From positions 186,001 through 250,000 of the forward strand of contig NZ_CP074405.1 of NCBI RefSeq assembly GCF_018388445.1: 64,000 bases of DNA, written 5' to 3'. This document shows positions 17,124-25,150 of the stretch, piece after piece; positions within the stretch are counted from its first letter, which is position 1; the number at the start of each line of letters is the position of its first letter. The notes beneath the pieces were generated by a model. The model made no database searches. It worked only from the letters and a program-made list of their open reading frames with translations, and was not told the DNA's origin. The translations under genes and the position numbers were made by a program. This stretch comes from Cellulomonas wangleii. GTDB taxonomy: Bacteria > Actinomycetota > Actinomycetes > Actinomycetales > Cellulomonadaceae.

Positions 17124-17513
17124 ATGGGCACGTACTGGGACCTTGACGCTCTCAGGGATCTCTACCTGGAGGACAGCTGGATCCTGGACGTCGTCGCGCG
17201 GCCGGGCATCGTCGAGCTGACCGCGGACTTCGTGCTTCTGGAGTCCCATCCGCTGTACCGCACGCCCGCGGCCGGAGAGCAGTACTGCTATCAGCGCGGC
17301 ACTCTGCGCTTCGCCGGCGTTCGGTCCCTCAGCTGGGAGCACCAAAGTGAGGTCTGCCCGGCTGTGGATGCCACTGGCGAGCGGGACTACGGTTCGATCG
17401 ACACATTGGACCGGTCGGCCGACACCTTCACCCTGATCGGCGACTTCGGCCGCATGGTGATCGACGCACCCGAGCCTTCGGTCGAGCTGCGCAGCGGACG
17501 TCGGGGGCCTTGA
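17124..17513 (+). CDS. Unrecognised 129-residue soluble protein
   Basis: No family recognised. The protein is acidic and aromatic-rich (MGTYWDLDALRDLYLEDSW), with strand-like segments and no signal peptide or membrane helix. GAGGTGG lies 6 bases before the ATG, so it looks expressible. Base composition is visibly less GC-rich than the neighbours and third positions are less biased, which suggests a different origin. It sits exactly between two sugE remnants: its stop codon overlaps the start of the second one. Confidence 0.6.
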   Translation: MGTYWDLDALRDLYLEDSWILDVVARPGIVELTADFVLLESHPLYRTPAAGEQYCYQRGTLRFAGVRSLSWEHQSEVCPAVDATGERDYGSIDTLDRSADTFTLIGDFGRMVIDAPEPSVELRSGRRGP

Positions 17514-17514
17514 G

Positions 17515-17581
17515 CGGCGTGAAGATCCTGCTCGTCCTCAGGGGCCTCGCCTGCGTGGCCGGGCTGGAACTCGTCCGCTGA
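17515..17581 (+). pseudogene. C-terminal fragment of a third sugE copy
   Basis: The sequence reads VKILLVLRGLACVAGLELVR and a stop, aligning with the last 20 residues of SugE (VKILLILGIVGCVIGLKLVH). DNA similarity continues past the stop (TGACGCC in both). Nothing of the first three helices remains. Confidence 0.8.
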
Positions 17582-17590
17582 CGCCCGCGC

Positions 17591-17821
17591 TCAAGCCCCG
17601 TCGACGAGTGCCGTGTCGTCTTCCCAGTCGGGGTCGTGCACCCCGGGGAACACCACCGCGAGGTCTCGCACGGGACGCCAGGTCGGGCGGGTCTCGGTGA
17701 GGGGGACGAGGTCCGCGACAGACCGCCCGTGGACGGTCACGACGACGCGCTCGCCCGCCTCGACCCGGCGCAGCACGTCGGACGCGTCCTGCCTGAGCTC
17801 GCGTACCCCGACGGTCGCCAT
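17591..17821 (-). CDS. Phd/YefM-type antitoxin without a toxin partner
   Basis: 76 residues. VGVRELRQDASDVLRRVEAGERVVVTVHGR is the DNA-binding half of a Phd/YefM antitoxin, and the C-terminal acidic region (HDPDWEDDTALVDGA) is the part that would wrap a toxin. In this family the toxin gene (VapC, Doc or RelE type) usually follows at once. Here the next sequence is the third sugE fragment, and no PIN, Fic or RelE reading frame is present on either side. Confidence 0.85.
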   Translation of the reverse strand: MATVGVRELRQDASDVLRRVEAGERVVVTVHGRSVADLVPLTETRPTWRPVRDLAVVFPGVHDPDWEDDTALVDGA

Positions 17822-17928
17822 GAGCCCAAAGTAGCGCCGTGTGCTAGTCCGATTCGGGGTGACCGGGATCGCTCGCACCGACGAAGAGCGATGATCCCGG
17901 CGAGCGGTCATGCGAGGCCGTCTGCCGT

Positions 17929-18213
17929 TCACGAGGACGTCAACGGGATGTCCACCCGGACGTCGGTCGGCGGGCCCTCCCCGAGGAGGCGCAGGCGGGG
18001 CGATGTCGCGGACGCCTGGGTGAACACCTCCAGGGGCGCACCGTCGGCCGCCTCGTTCGCCCACTCGAGCACCTCGAGGACGTCTCTGGCATCGACGATC
18101 GTCCACTCGTCGACAGCCCAGGCCGCGTGCGGTGACCCGAGAGGGCTCCAGAGGCGCACGATGTAGACGTCGGGTTCCTCGGCCTCCGAGAGGTCGACGG
18201 GCAGCAGGGGTGG
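17929..18213 (-). pseudogene. Truncated gene of unknown function
   Basis: A reading frame with good coding character (LPVDLSEAEEPDVYIVRLW, then DEWTIVDARDVLEVLEWANE) runs back to a TGA at about 18213 with no ATG or GTG at its head; the first GTG is at 18159, inside the conserved-looking part. It therefore seems to have lost its 5' end, next to the end of the ABC exporter gene. If the GTG at 18159 is used, a 76-residue protein would result. No family recognised. Confidence 0.5.
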
Positions 18214-18250
18214 CTCTCATGGTGCACGTACCGCCGGCCCGTCCGGCGGG

Positions 18251-20188
18251 TCAGGCCACCGCCGCCGGCGCGAACTGCGTTCGGTACAGGTCCGCGTACA
18301 GCCCGCCGCGCGCCAGCAGCTCGGCGTGGGTGCCGGTCTCGACGACCTGCCCGGCGTCGACGACGACGATGAGGTCCGCCTGCCGCACGGTCGACAGCCG
18401 GTGCGCGATGACCAGGGACGTCCGCCCGACCAGCGCCTCGTCGAGGGCGGCCTGGACGGCGGCCTCGGACTCGGAGTCCAGGTGCGCGGTGGCCTCGTCG
18501 AGCACGACGACGTCGGGGGCCTTGAGCAGCAGGCGTGCGATCGCGAGGCGCTGCCGCTCACCGCCGGACAGGCGGTAGCCGCGGTCGCCGACGACGGTCT
18601 CGATGCCCTCGGGCAGGGACGCGACGAGGTTCCACACGTGCGCGCCGCGCAGGGCCTGCTCGATGTCGTCGTCGGTCGCGTCGGGACGCGCGAAGCGCAG
18701 GTTGCCCGCGATGGTGTCGTGGAAGAGGTGCGCCTCCTGGCTGACGACGCCGACCGTGTCGCGCAGGGATGCGGCGGTGACGTCGCGCAGGTCCTGCCCG
18801 GCGATGCGCACGGTGCCGCGCGTGGGGTCGTACATGCGCGTGACGAGCTGCGAGATCGTCGTCTTGCCGGCACCGGACGGCCCGACGAGCGCGACCATCG
18901 CCCCGGCGGGCACCTGGAACGTGATGTCACGCAGCGTGTCGGCCACCGGGTCCCGGCTCAGCGTCGCCACCGACTCCAGGGAGGCCAGCGAGACCTCGTC
19001 GGCGGACGGGTAGCGGAACCCGACGTGGTCGAGCTCGAGGGTCGCGCCGTGCGCCGCCACGGCCGCGCGCAGGTCGGTCGCGTCGGGCTTCTCGCTGACG
19101 GTGGGCTCGAGGTCGAGCACCTCCAGGACGCGCTCGAACGACACGAGGGCCGTCATGACGTCGACCTGCACGTTCGACATGGCCGTCAGCGGGCCGTACA
19201 GGCGGCCGAGGTACGCGGCGAGGGCGACGACGACACCGACGGTGAGCTCGCCCCGGATCGCGAGCAGGCCGCCGACGCCGTAGACGACGGCCGTGGCGAT
19301 GGCCGCCACCGTGGTCAGGCCGATGCGGAACCACGTCGAGTACAGGGCGCGCTTGACGCCGATGTCCCGCACGCGGGCCGTCTGCTCGGCGTAGGCCGCG
19401 GACTCCCGGGCGGGGTCGCCGAAGACCTTGACGAGGTGCGCGCCGGCGACGTTGAACCGCTCGGTCATGGTCTGGGACGCGTCGGCGTTGAGCTCGTAGG
19501 ACTCGCGCGTGATCCCGGCGATCTTGCGCCCGAACCACCGGGCGGGCAGCACGAAGACGGGCACCAGGACGAGCGAGAGCAGCGTGAGCTGCCACGACAT
19601 CGACAGCATCGCGGCGAGCACGAAGACGATGGTCAGGGAGTTGCTGACGACGTTGGACAGCGTCGCGGTGAAGGCCTGCTGCGCGCCCAGCACGTCGCCG
19701 TTGAGGCGCTGGACGAGCGCGCCGGTCTTCGCGCGGCTGAAGAAGGCCAGCGGCATGCGCTGCACGTGGTCGAAGACCGCCGTGCGCAGGTCGTGGATGA
19801 GGCCCTCGCCGATGCGGGCGGACACCCAGCGCTCGCCGACGCCGAGCGCGGCGGACACGACGGCGAGCGCGGCGACGACGGCGGCGATGCCGACGACGAG
19901 GCGGGTGTCACCGGCGGCGATGCCGTCGTCGATGAGCCGCTGGAACAGCCAGGGGGTGGCGGCGCCGGCGGCGGCGCCGAGCGCGATGAGGACGAGGAAG
20001 ACCGCGAGCTGGGCGCGGTACGGGCGGGCGAAGGTGAGGATGCGGCGCAGGGTGCCGGGGGCGAGGCGCTGGCGCGCGACGTCACGGTCCTGGCTGAAGC
20101 CACGCATCCCACGGCCGCCGGGGACGGGTCCGGGGTGGGTCAAGAGGACCTCCAGGGGTCGGAGGGCGCGGGTCGATCCGCGCAACAT
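18251..20188 (-). CDS. ABC exporter, fused permease and ATPase (multidrug/lipid type)
   Basis: 645 residues. A six-helix type 1 exporter domain (~55-350) includes PLAFFSRAKTGALVQRLNGD, typical of MsbA/LmrA-like half-transporters. The ATPase domain (~375-640) has Walker A GPSGAGKTT, signature LSGGERQRLAIARLL, Walker B VVVLDEATAHLD and the His of AHRLST. Being a half-transporter it should act as a homodimer, or with a partner elsewhere. It diverges from an MFS exporter gene, and the region between them carries the element repeated before the marR gene, so export of toxic compounds under MarR control is likely. Confidence 0.93.
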   Translation of the reverse strand: MLRGSTRALRPLEVLLTHPGPVPGGRGMRGFSQDRDVARQRLAPGTLRRILTFARPYRAQLAVFLVLIALGAAAGAATPWLFQRLIDDGIAAGDTRLVVGIAAVVAALAVVSAALGVGERWVSARIGEGLIHDLRTAVFDHVQRMPLAFFSRAKTGALVQRLNGDVLGAQQAFTATLSNVVSNSLTIVFVLAAMLSMSWQLTLLSLVLVPVFVLPARWFGRKIAGITRESYELNADASQTMTERFNVAGAHLVKVFGDPARESAAYAEQTARVRDIGVKRALYSTWFRIGLTTVAAIATAVVYGVGGLLAIRGELTVGVVVALAAYLGRLYGPLTAMSNVQVDVMTALVSFERVLEVLDLEPTVSEKPDATDLRAAVAAHGATLELDHVGFRYPSADEVSLASLESVATLSRDPVADTLRDITFQVPAGAMVALVGPSGAGKTTISQLVTRMYDPTRGTVRIAGQDLRDVTAASLRDTVGVVSQEAHLFHDTIAGNLRFARPDATDDDIEQALRGAHVWNLVASLPEGIETVVGDRGYRLSGGERQRLAIARLLLKAPDVVVLDEATAHLDSESEAAVQAALDEALVGRTSLVIAHRLSTVRQADLIVVVDAGQVVETGTHAELLARGGLYADLYRTQFAPAAVA

Positions 20189-20190
20189 GC

Positions 20191-20203
20191 TGAGGTTACC
20201 TCA
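20191..20203. promoter_or_regulatory. 13-bp palindrome at the ABC exporter start
   Basis: TGAGGTTACCTCA is a perfect palindrome around a central T, 2 bases upstream of the exporter ATG. The core GGTTACC recurs as GGTAACC just before the marR start, so both are candidate MarR sites. Confidence 0.5.
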
Positions 20204-20225
20204 CCATGAGCAATAGTCACCTCTC
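20199..20225. promoter_or_regulatory. 27-bp element shared with the marR control region
   Basis: CCTCACCATGAGCAATAGTC followed by ACCTCTC matches the element at 21844-21870 at 23 of 27 positions. It lies between the divergent ABC and MFS exporter genes. Confidence 0.6.
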
Positions 20226-20362
20226 AGGTATTCCGTCGCCGTCCGGCCACCCGCATCCTGAGGATGTACGGGATCGGCACCGCCGAGGCGCCGGTACCCC
20301 GACGACTTCTGCGGCCGGCGACGGTCGACCCCGGCAGACGTCACCCGCCCAGGAGGTCTCCC

Positions 20363-21838
20363 GTGCCCGACGACGGCAGCTCCCCGCCGACCGCGATGCG
20401 CACCTTCGCCCACCTGCTCGCCAACACCGCGGTGGCCAACCTCACGACGAACTACCTGTGGTGGGCCCTCACGTTCTGGGCGTACCTCGAGACCCGCTCC
20501 GTGCTGGCCACCGGCCTCATCGGCGGGGCGTACATGCTCGCCGTCTCGTTCAGCGCCGTCTTCTTCGGCAGCTTCGTCGACCACCACCGCAAGCTCGTCG
20601 TCATGCGGGCCTCGACGGTGTTCTCGTTGCTCGCGTTCTCGCTCGCCGGCGGGGTCTTCCTGCTCGTGCCGGAACGGACGCTTCTCGACCTCGGCGCGCC
20701 GTGGTTCTGGGTGTTCGCGGGCATCATCCTCATCGGTGCGGTCGTCGAGCACATGCGCAACCTCGCGCTGTCGACGAGCGTGACGATCCTCGTCCCGGAC
20801 GAGGACCGCGCGCGGGCGAACGGCCTGGTCGGCACCGTGCAGGGGATCTCGTTCATCGCGACGAGCGTCGTCAGCGGCCTGTCGATCGCGCTGCTGGGCA
20901 TGGGCGGCACCGTCGTCGTCGTCCTCGGCCTCCTCGTGCTGACGATCGCGCACCTGATGGTCGTGCGCTTCCCCGGTGACCGGGTCGCCGCCGCGACGGA
21001 GGGGACGGGCCGCGCGGCGATCGACCTGCGCGGGTCGATCGCCGTCGTGCGGGCCGCGCAGGGCCTGTTCGCGCTCATCGTGTTCGCGACCTTCAACAAC
21101 CTCATCGGCGGCATCTACATGGCGCTCATGGACCCCTACGGGCTGGAGCTGTTCTCGGTCGAGATGTGGGGGTTCATGCTCGCGCTCGGCTCGACCGGCT
21201 TCCTCGTCGGTGGTGCGGTGGTGGCGGCCCGGGGCCTGGGGCGCAACCCGATGCGGACGATGCTGCTCGTCGTCGTCGTCATGGGGGTGCTGGGGGCCAC
21301 GTTCACCGTCCGGGAGTCGGCGGTGCTGTACGTCGCCGGGCTCTTCCTCTACATGTGCCTCATCCCCGTCGTCGAGGCCACCGAGCAGACGGTGCTGCAA
21401 CGGGTCGTGCCGTTCGAGCGGCAGGGCCGGGTGTTCGGCCTGGCGATGGCGCTGGAGAGCGCTGCCGCGCCGGTGGCGGCGTTCCTCGTGGCGCCCCTCG
21501 CCGAGGTGTGGATCCTGCCGTACGCACGCTCGGACGCGGGCCGGGAGGCACTGCGCCCGCTGCTCGGCGAGGGCGAGGCCCGCGGCATCGGGCTCGTGTT
21601 CCTCGTCGGCGGTCTGACGATGGCGCTCGTCGCCGCGCTCGGGCTCCGCTCACGGGCGTACCGGACGATCTCGCGGACGTACCGGGAGGCAGCGCCGCAG
21701 GACCCGGGGGACCCGGACGGCTCCGGTGGGGAAGGGGCCCCGGTCGGCGCGGCGTCGGTGGCCGGTGCCTCCGAGGAACGTGACGGCGAGGGCGGGCGGC
21801 CGGTGGTCCAGGAGGCCGCCCTGCCGAACGACCGCTGA
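20363..21838 (+). CDS. MFS exporter
   Basis: 491 residues with about twelve membrane helices. The N-terminal half has FFGSFVDHHRKLVVMRAS, an MFS motif A-like loop, and the protein ends in a hydrophilic Gly/Ala/Glu-rich tail of ~70 residues. GTG at 20363 is chosen because AGGAGG sits 8 bases upstream; a reading from 20264 would add a Pro/Arg-rich stretch that looks non-coding. It belongs with proton-driven drug exporters (DHA3-like); the substrate is unknown. Confidence 0.88.
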   Translation: MPDDGSSPPTAMRTFAHLLANTAVANLTTNYLWWALTFWAYLETRSVLATGLIGGAYMLAVSFSAVFFGSFVDHHRKLVVMRASTVFSLLAFSLAGGVFLLVPERTLLDLGAPWFWVFAGIILIGAVVEHMRNLALSTSVTILVPDEDRARANGLVGTVQGISFIATSVVSGLSIALLGMGGTVVVVLGLLVLTIAHLMVVRFPGDRVAAATEGTGRAAIDLRGSIAVVRAAQGLFALIVFATFNNLIGGIYMALMDPYGLELFSVEMWGFMLALGSTGFLVGGAVVAARGLGRNPMRTMLLVVVVMGVLGATFTVRESAVLYVAGLFLYMCLIPVVEATEQTVLQRVVPFERQGRVFGLAMALESAAAPVAAFLVAPLAEVWILPYARSDAGREALRPLLGEGEARGIGLVFLVGGLTMALVAALGLRSRAYRTISRTYREAAPQDPGDPDGSGGEGAPVGAASVAGASEERDGEGGRPVVQEAALPNDR

Positions 21839-21843
21839 GCGTG

Positions 21844-21870
21844 CCTCACCGTGAGTGATGGTCACCTCTC
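21844..21870. promoter_or_regulatory. Copy of the 27-bp exporter-region element before marR
   Basis: CCTCACCGTGAGTGATGGTC followed by ACCTCTC, containing a GTGA...TCAC inverted repeat. An imperfect dyad (CGAGGGTT ... AACCTCG) follows it up to the marR start, so autoregulation is likely. Confidence 0.6.
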
Positions 21871-21895
21871 GAGGGTTCCCCGGTAACCTCGAGGC

Positions 21896-22414
21896 GTGAC
21901 GGACGACGCGCAGGAACCGGACGGCGACCAGCCGCGCCCGGGTGACTGCGCGCCCCCCGCGGGCACCGCGGGACGGCCCCGACCCGACCGGAACCGTCCC
22001 TCCGAGCCGTCCGAGGAGCTCCTCGAGCTCCTGCACGACGTGCTGCGCACGGTCCGCCGGGACGCCGCCGAACGGCTCGGCGACGACATCACCCCCGGCC
22101 AGCTGCGCCTGCTGCGCACCCTCGACCGGTGCGACCGCCCGCAGCGCCTCGGCGAGCTGGCCGTCGCCCTCGACGTCGCGCCCCGCTCCGTGACCTCGAA
22201 GGTCGACCAGGCCGAGCAGGACGGCTGGGTCCGGCGCGTCCCCGACCCCGACGACCGGCGCGCGACGCTCGTCGACCTCACCGACGCCGGCCACGACCTG
22301 CTCGACCGCATGTCCGCACGCCGCCACGAGGGTGCCCGCGCGCGGCTCGAGGTGCTCGACGCCGACGAGCAGCGCACGCTGCTGGACCTGCTGCGGCGGG
22401 TCGCCCGCGACTGA
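21896..22414 (+). CDS. MarR-family regulator
   Basis: 172 residues. A ~38-residue disordered start (Asp/Pro/Arg-rich) is followed by the winged helix: ITPGQLRLLRTLDRC, RLGELAVALDVAPRSVTSKVDQAEQDGWV and the wing DPDDRRATLVDLTDAG. MarR proteins repress exporter genes and release DNA on binding small toxic compounds. The same operator-like element before this gene and in the ABC/MFS promoter region supports control of all three genes by this protein. Confidence 0.9.
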   Translation: MTDDAQEPDGDQPRPGDCAPPAGTAGRPRPDRNRPSEPSEELLELLHDVLRTVRRDAAERLGDDITPGQLRLLRTLDRCDRPQRLGELAVALDVAPRSVTSKVDQAEQDGWVRRVPDPDDRRATLVDLTDAGHDLLDRMSARRHEGARARLEVLDADEQRTLLDLLRRVARD

Positions 22415-22450
22415 CAGACTTCGGCACCGCCGGCAGACGAGGAGCGCCCC

Positions 22451-23230
22451 ATGGCCTGGAGCACCAGCGAGCTCGCCGACCTGGCGGGGACGACCGTCAA
22501 CACGATCCGGCACTACCACCGGCTCGGCCTGCTCGCCGAGCCCGACCGCCGGTACAACGGGTACAAGAAGTACGGCGTGCCGCACCTGGTGCGCCTGCTG
22601 CGGATCCGGCGCCTCGCCGAGCTGGGCGTGCCGCTCTCCGAGGTCGACCGCGTGGCCGACAGCGCGGGCACGGCGGATCGGCTGCGCGAGGTGGACGCCG
22701 ACCTCGCCGCGAAGATCGAGCAGCTGCAGCAGGCGCGGGGCGAGATCGCCGCGATCCTCAGCAACAACGCGCCGCCCGACGTGCCCGCGGGGTTCGCGTC
22801 GGTGGCGGAGCACCTCTCGGAGGTCGACAGGTCGGTCATCCACATCTACTCCAAGCTCTACGACGAGAGCGCGCTGGCCGACCTGCGGGACATGGTCGCC
22901 GAGGACGCCGAGGCCGGCGACGACGGCAAGGAGCTCGACGCGCTGCCCCCCGACGCGGACGAGCCGACGCGCCAGCGTCTCGCCGAGACGATCGCGCAGG
23001 GCATCGCGCGCAACCTCGTCGACTACCCGTGGCTCAGCGACCCGGCCGGGCACCTGGCGACGAGCGGGCGCGTCGCGCAGGAGACGTTCGTCGAGGCCGT
23101 GACGGCGCTGTACAACCCGGCGCAGCGGGACGTGCTGACACGCGCCGCCGTCCTCGGGCACCAGATCGCGCAGGAGGTCCTGGCGGCGCGCGGCGACGCC
23201 GACGGGGAGGGGTCGCCACCCACCCCTTGA
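22451..23230 (+). CDS. MerR-family regulator
   Basis: 259 residues. The N-terminal MerR helix-turn-helix reads TSELADLAGTTVNTIRHYHR, followed by LVRLLRIRRLAELGVPLSEV and a coiled coil. The C-terminal ~150 residues form a helical, acidic effector domain I do not recognise. There is no metal-binding Cys set, so a drug or metabolite effector is more likely than a metal. GAGGAG is 8 bases before the ATG. A 19-bp dyad suited to MerR binding lies between this gene and the membrane protein that follows. Confidence 0.88.
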   Translation: MAWSTSELADLAGTTVNTIRHYHRLGLLAEPDRRYNGYKKYGVPHLVRLLRIRRLAELGVPLSEVDRVADSAGTADRLREVDADLAAKIEQLQQARGEIAAILSNNAPPDVPAGFASVAEHLSEVDRSVIHIYSKLYDESALADLRDMVAEDAEAGDDGKELDALPPDADEPTRQRLAETIAQGIARNLVDYPWLSDPAGHLATSGRVAQETFVEAVTALYNPAQRDVLTRAAVLGHQIAQEVLAARGDADGEGSPPTP

Positions 23231-23265
23231 CCCTGTTCCGAGAACACGGTGTCTCCTCGGGTCGT

Positions 23266-23284
23266 GATCGAGAACCGCTCGATC
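23266..23284. promoter_or_regulatory. 19-bp dyad, candidate MerR operator
   Basis: GATCGAG-aaccg-CTCGATC is a perfect 7-5-7 inverted repeat between the MerR gene and the membrane protein gene; MerR proteins typically bind dyads of this length. Confidence 0.45.
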
Positions 23285-23309
23285 CGTGACTCGCACAGGA
23301 GACGACATC

Positions 23310-23879
23310 ATGACCTCGTTGCAGGAGCTCATCGTCAGGTTCCAGGAGCTCGTGGCCCAGGTGCCCGAGTTCTTCCAGCCCTTCATCGTCGCGCTCGCCG
23401 GCGCCATCCCATTCGTCGAGGGGGAGCTCGGCGCGATGGTCGGGCTCGTCGGAGGGCTGCATCCGGCCGTCGCGGGCGTCGCCGCCGCCACCGGCAACTT
23501 CCTGTCCGTGGCCCTCGTGGTCGCGTTCACCGCACGGGCCCGCACGGCCGTCGTCCACCGGACGCGCGTGAAGGCGACCGTCGGCGGCCCGGCCACCCCG
23601 GACATCCAGGCGGTCGACGGGTTCGCCGAACCGGAGCCCGCCCAGCCGCTCTCGAAGGGGCGCCAGCGCGTCCTCACGTGGCTCAACCGCTTCGGCGTCC
23701 CCGGGGCGAGCATCCTCGGTCCGTTCGCGATCCCGACGCAGTTCACCGCGGCGATCCTCGTCGCCGGCGGGAGCCCTCGCCGCTGGGTCCTGCTCTGGCA
23801 GGCCGTGGCCATCGTGCTGTGGACGACCCTGACCACGGTGGGGCTCTGGCTCGCGCTCACCCACGTCGTGGGGGTCTGA
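23310..23879 (+). CDS. Small multidrug-export-like membrane protein (PF06695 type)
   Basis: 189 residues with helices at both ends and a basic central loop. The N-terminal part (FIVALAGAIPFVEGELGAMVG) and the second repeat (NRFGVPGASILGPFAIPTQFTAAILVAGG) match the family annotated as small multidrug export proteins, a DedA-like fold whose transport role is weakly established. ATG with CAGGAG 9 bases upstream. Position after MerR and the dyad suggests control by that regulator. Confidence 0.75.
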   Translation: MTSLQELIVRFQELVAQVPEFFQPFIVALAGAIPFVEGELGAMVGLVGGLHPAVAGVAAATGNFLSVALVVAFTARARTAVVHRTRVKATVGGPATPDIQAVDGFAEPEPAQPLSKGRQRVLTWLNRFGVPGASILGPFAIPTQFTAAILVAGGSPRRWVLLWQAVAIVLWTTLTTVGLWLALTHVVGV

Positions 23880-23918
23880 CGACATGAGACCCCGGATCGG
23901 GAACTCGCAGCGATGTCG

Positions 23919-23945
23919 CCGTCGCGGCCCCTGTGGCCGCGGCGG
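23919..23945 (+). terminator. Hairpin after the MerR-linked membrane protein
   Basis: Arms CCGTCGCGGCC and GGCCGCGGCGG (11 bp, one G-U) around a 5-base loop, about 40 bases beyond the stop. Confidence 0.65.
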
Positions 23946-23984
23946 CACCCGCACACCCGAACCGGAGGACAACGAGGAGGACCC

Positions 23985-24629
23985 ATGACACGCAGGACCG
24001 CGACGGTGCAGCCCGGCGACGGGCACGCGCTGACGCCCTACCGCCCCTGGCAGCTGCTCACCCGCTCCCTGTTCCACCTGCACCTGACTGACCCGGCCGG
24101 TGCACCGCGCACCTGGTCCGTCGACGTCCGGCACGGCGGTGACGACGACGGCGAGGTGCGGGCCGAGCTCTACCTCGACGGTCTGCGCCACGCCACGGCG
24201 ACGCTCCCCGCGGCCTTCCCGGTGCCGGACGGCGCGATCGAGGTCGCGACCAGCGGGTACGGGCTGCGGCGCATCCACCACGTGCGGCACGACGGGTCGG
24301 TGCGGCAGCTCGTGCCCGACCCGGCCTCGGCCGAGGGGTGGCGTGCCCGCCTGGACCGGAACCACCCGGCGCTGAGCCGCGCCCTCGCGCTCGCGTCGGT
24401 GAGCGTGCTGCTCGTCGCGCTCGTGCTGGGCGCCCCGCAGATCGTCGAGCAGCTCACCGCGATCCCGCCCGTCGCGCAGGTCATCGGCCCGTGGACCGGC
24501 CCGTTCCGCCTGCCGGAGACGGCGAACATCGCGCTCGTGGTCGCCACGATCGCCGCGAGCACCGAGCGCGCGCTGCGGCTGCGCTACAGCCGGATCCTCG
24601 ACGGCGGGTTCTTCAGCGGCGGCGAGTAG
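23985..24629 (+). CDS. Membrane protein of unknown function
   Basis: 214 residues. The first ~125 residues are hydrophilic and strand-rich (WSVDVRHGGDDDGEVRAELYLDG). Two hydrophobic segments follow (about 133-150 and 180-192), and the tail ends RILDGGFFSGGE. GAGGAGG lies 6 bases before the ATG. No family recognised. Confidence 0.7.
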   Translation: MTRRTATVQPGDGHALTPYRPWQLLTRSLFHLHLTDPAGAPRTWSVDVRHGGDDDGEVRAELYLDGLRHATATLPAAFPVPDGAIEVATSGYGLRRIHHVRHDGSVRQLVPDPASAEGWRARLDRNHPALSRALALASVSVLLVALVLGAPQIVEQLTAIPPVAQVIGPWTGPFRLPETANIALVVATIAASTERALRLRYSRILDGGFFSGGE

Positions 24630-24697
24630 CGACCGGGAGGTGACCACGGCCCGCCGGGTCGGGTGCGGATGTCGCACCCCGGTGCCAGCATCGGGCC

Positions 24698-25150
24698 ATG
24701 AGCGACGACACCTTCGGCACGATCCCGCCCGGTGAACACGTCTCCAGCGGGGCGCCACGCCTGCGCGCCACGTCGATCAGCATCAGCACACCGCGTCCGC
24801 ACGAGGCCGCGCGGTTCTACGCGCGGCTGCTCGGCGGGCGGATCACCCACCTCGACGAGGCGGCGCCCGACGACCCGCTCGGCATCAGCTGGGCCCAGGT
24901 CCAGCCCCTGCCGGGGGACGTGGGCATGACGATCAACCTCGAGCACGAGCGTGAGTGGAGCCCACCGGTGTGGCCCGCGCGCCCCGGCGAGCAGCGCTCG
25001 ACCCAGCACCTGGACATCCAGGTCGACGACCTGCCCGCCGCCGTCGCGTGGGCGCTGGAGTGCGGCGCGCGCGAGGCGTCACCGCAGCCGCAGGACGAGG
25101 TGCGCGTCATGCTCGACCCGGACGGCCACCCGTTCTGCCTGTTCCTGTGA
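24698..25150 (+). CDS. VOC-family (glyoxalase-like) protein
   Basis: 150 residues. One beta-alpha-beta-beta-beta unit is clear at the C-terminus (STQHLDIQVDDLPAAVAWALECGA ... VMLDPDGHPFCLFL), the typical ending of actinobacterial glyoxalase/bleomycin-resistance-like proteins; the N-terminal unit reads SISISTPRPHEAARFYARLLGG. The substrate is unknown. Its stop overlaps the GTG of the broken beta-lactamase gene. Confidence 0.85.
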   Translation: MSDDTFGTIPPGEHVSSGAPRLRATSISISTPRPHEAARFYARLLGGRITHLDEAAPDDPLGISWAQVQPLPGDVGMTINLEHEREWSPPVWPARPGEQRSTQHLDIQVDDLPAAVAWALECGAREASPQPQDEVRVMLDPDGHPFCLFL

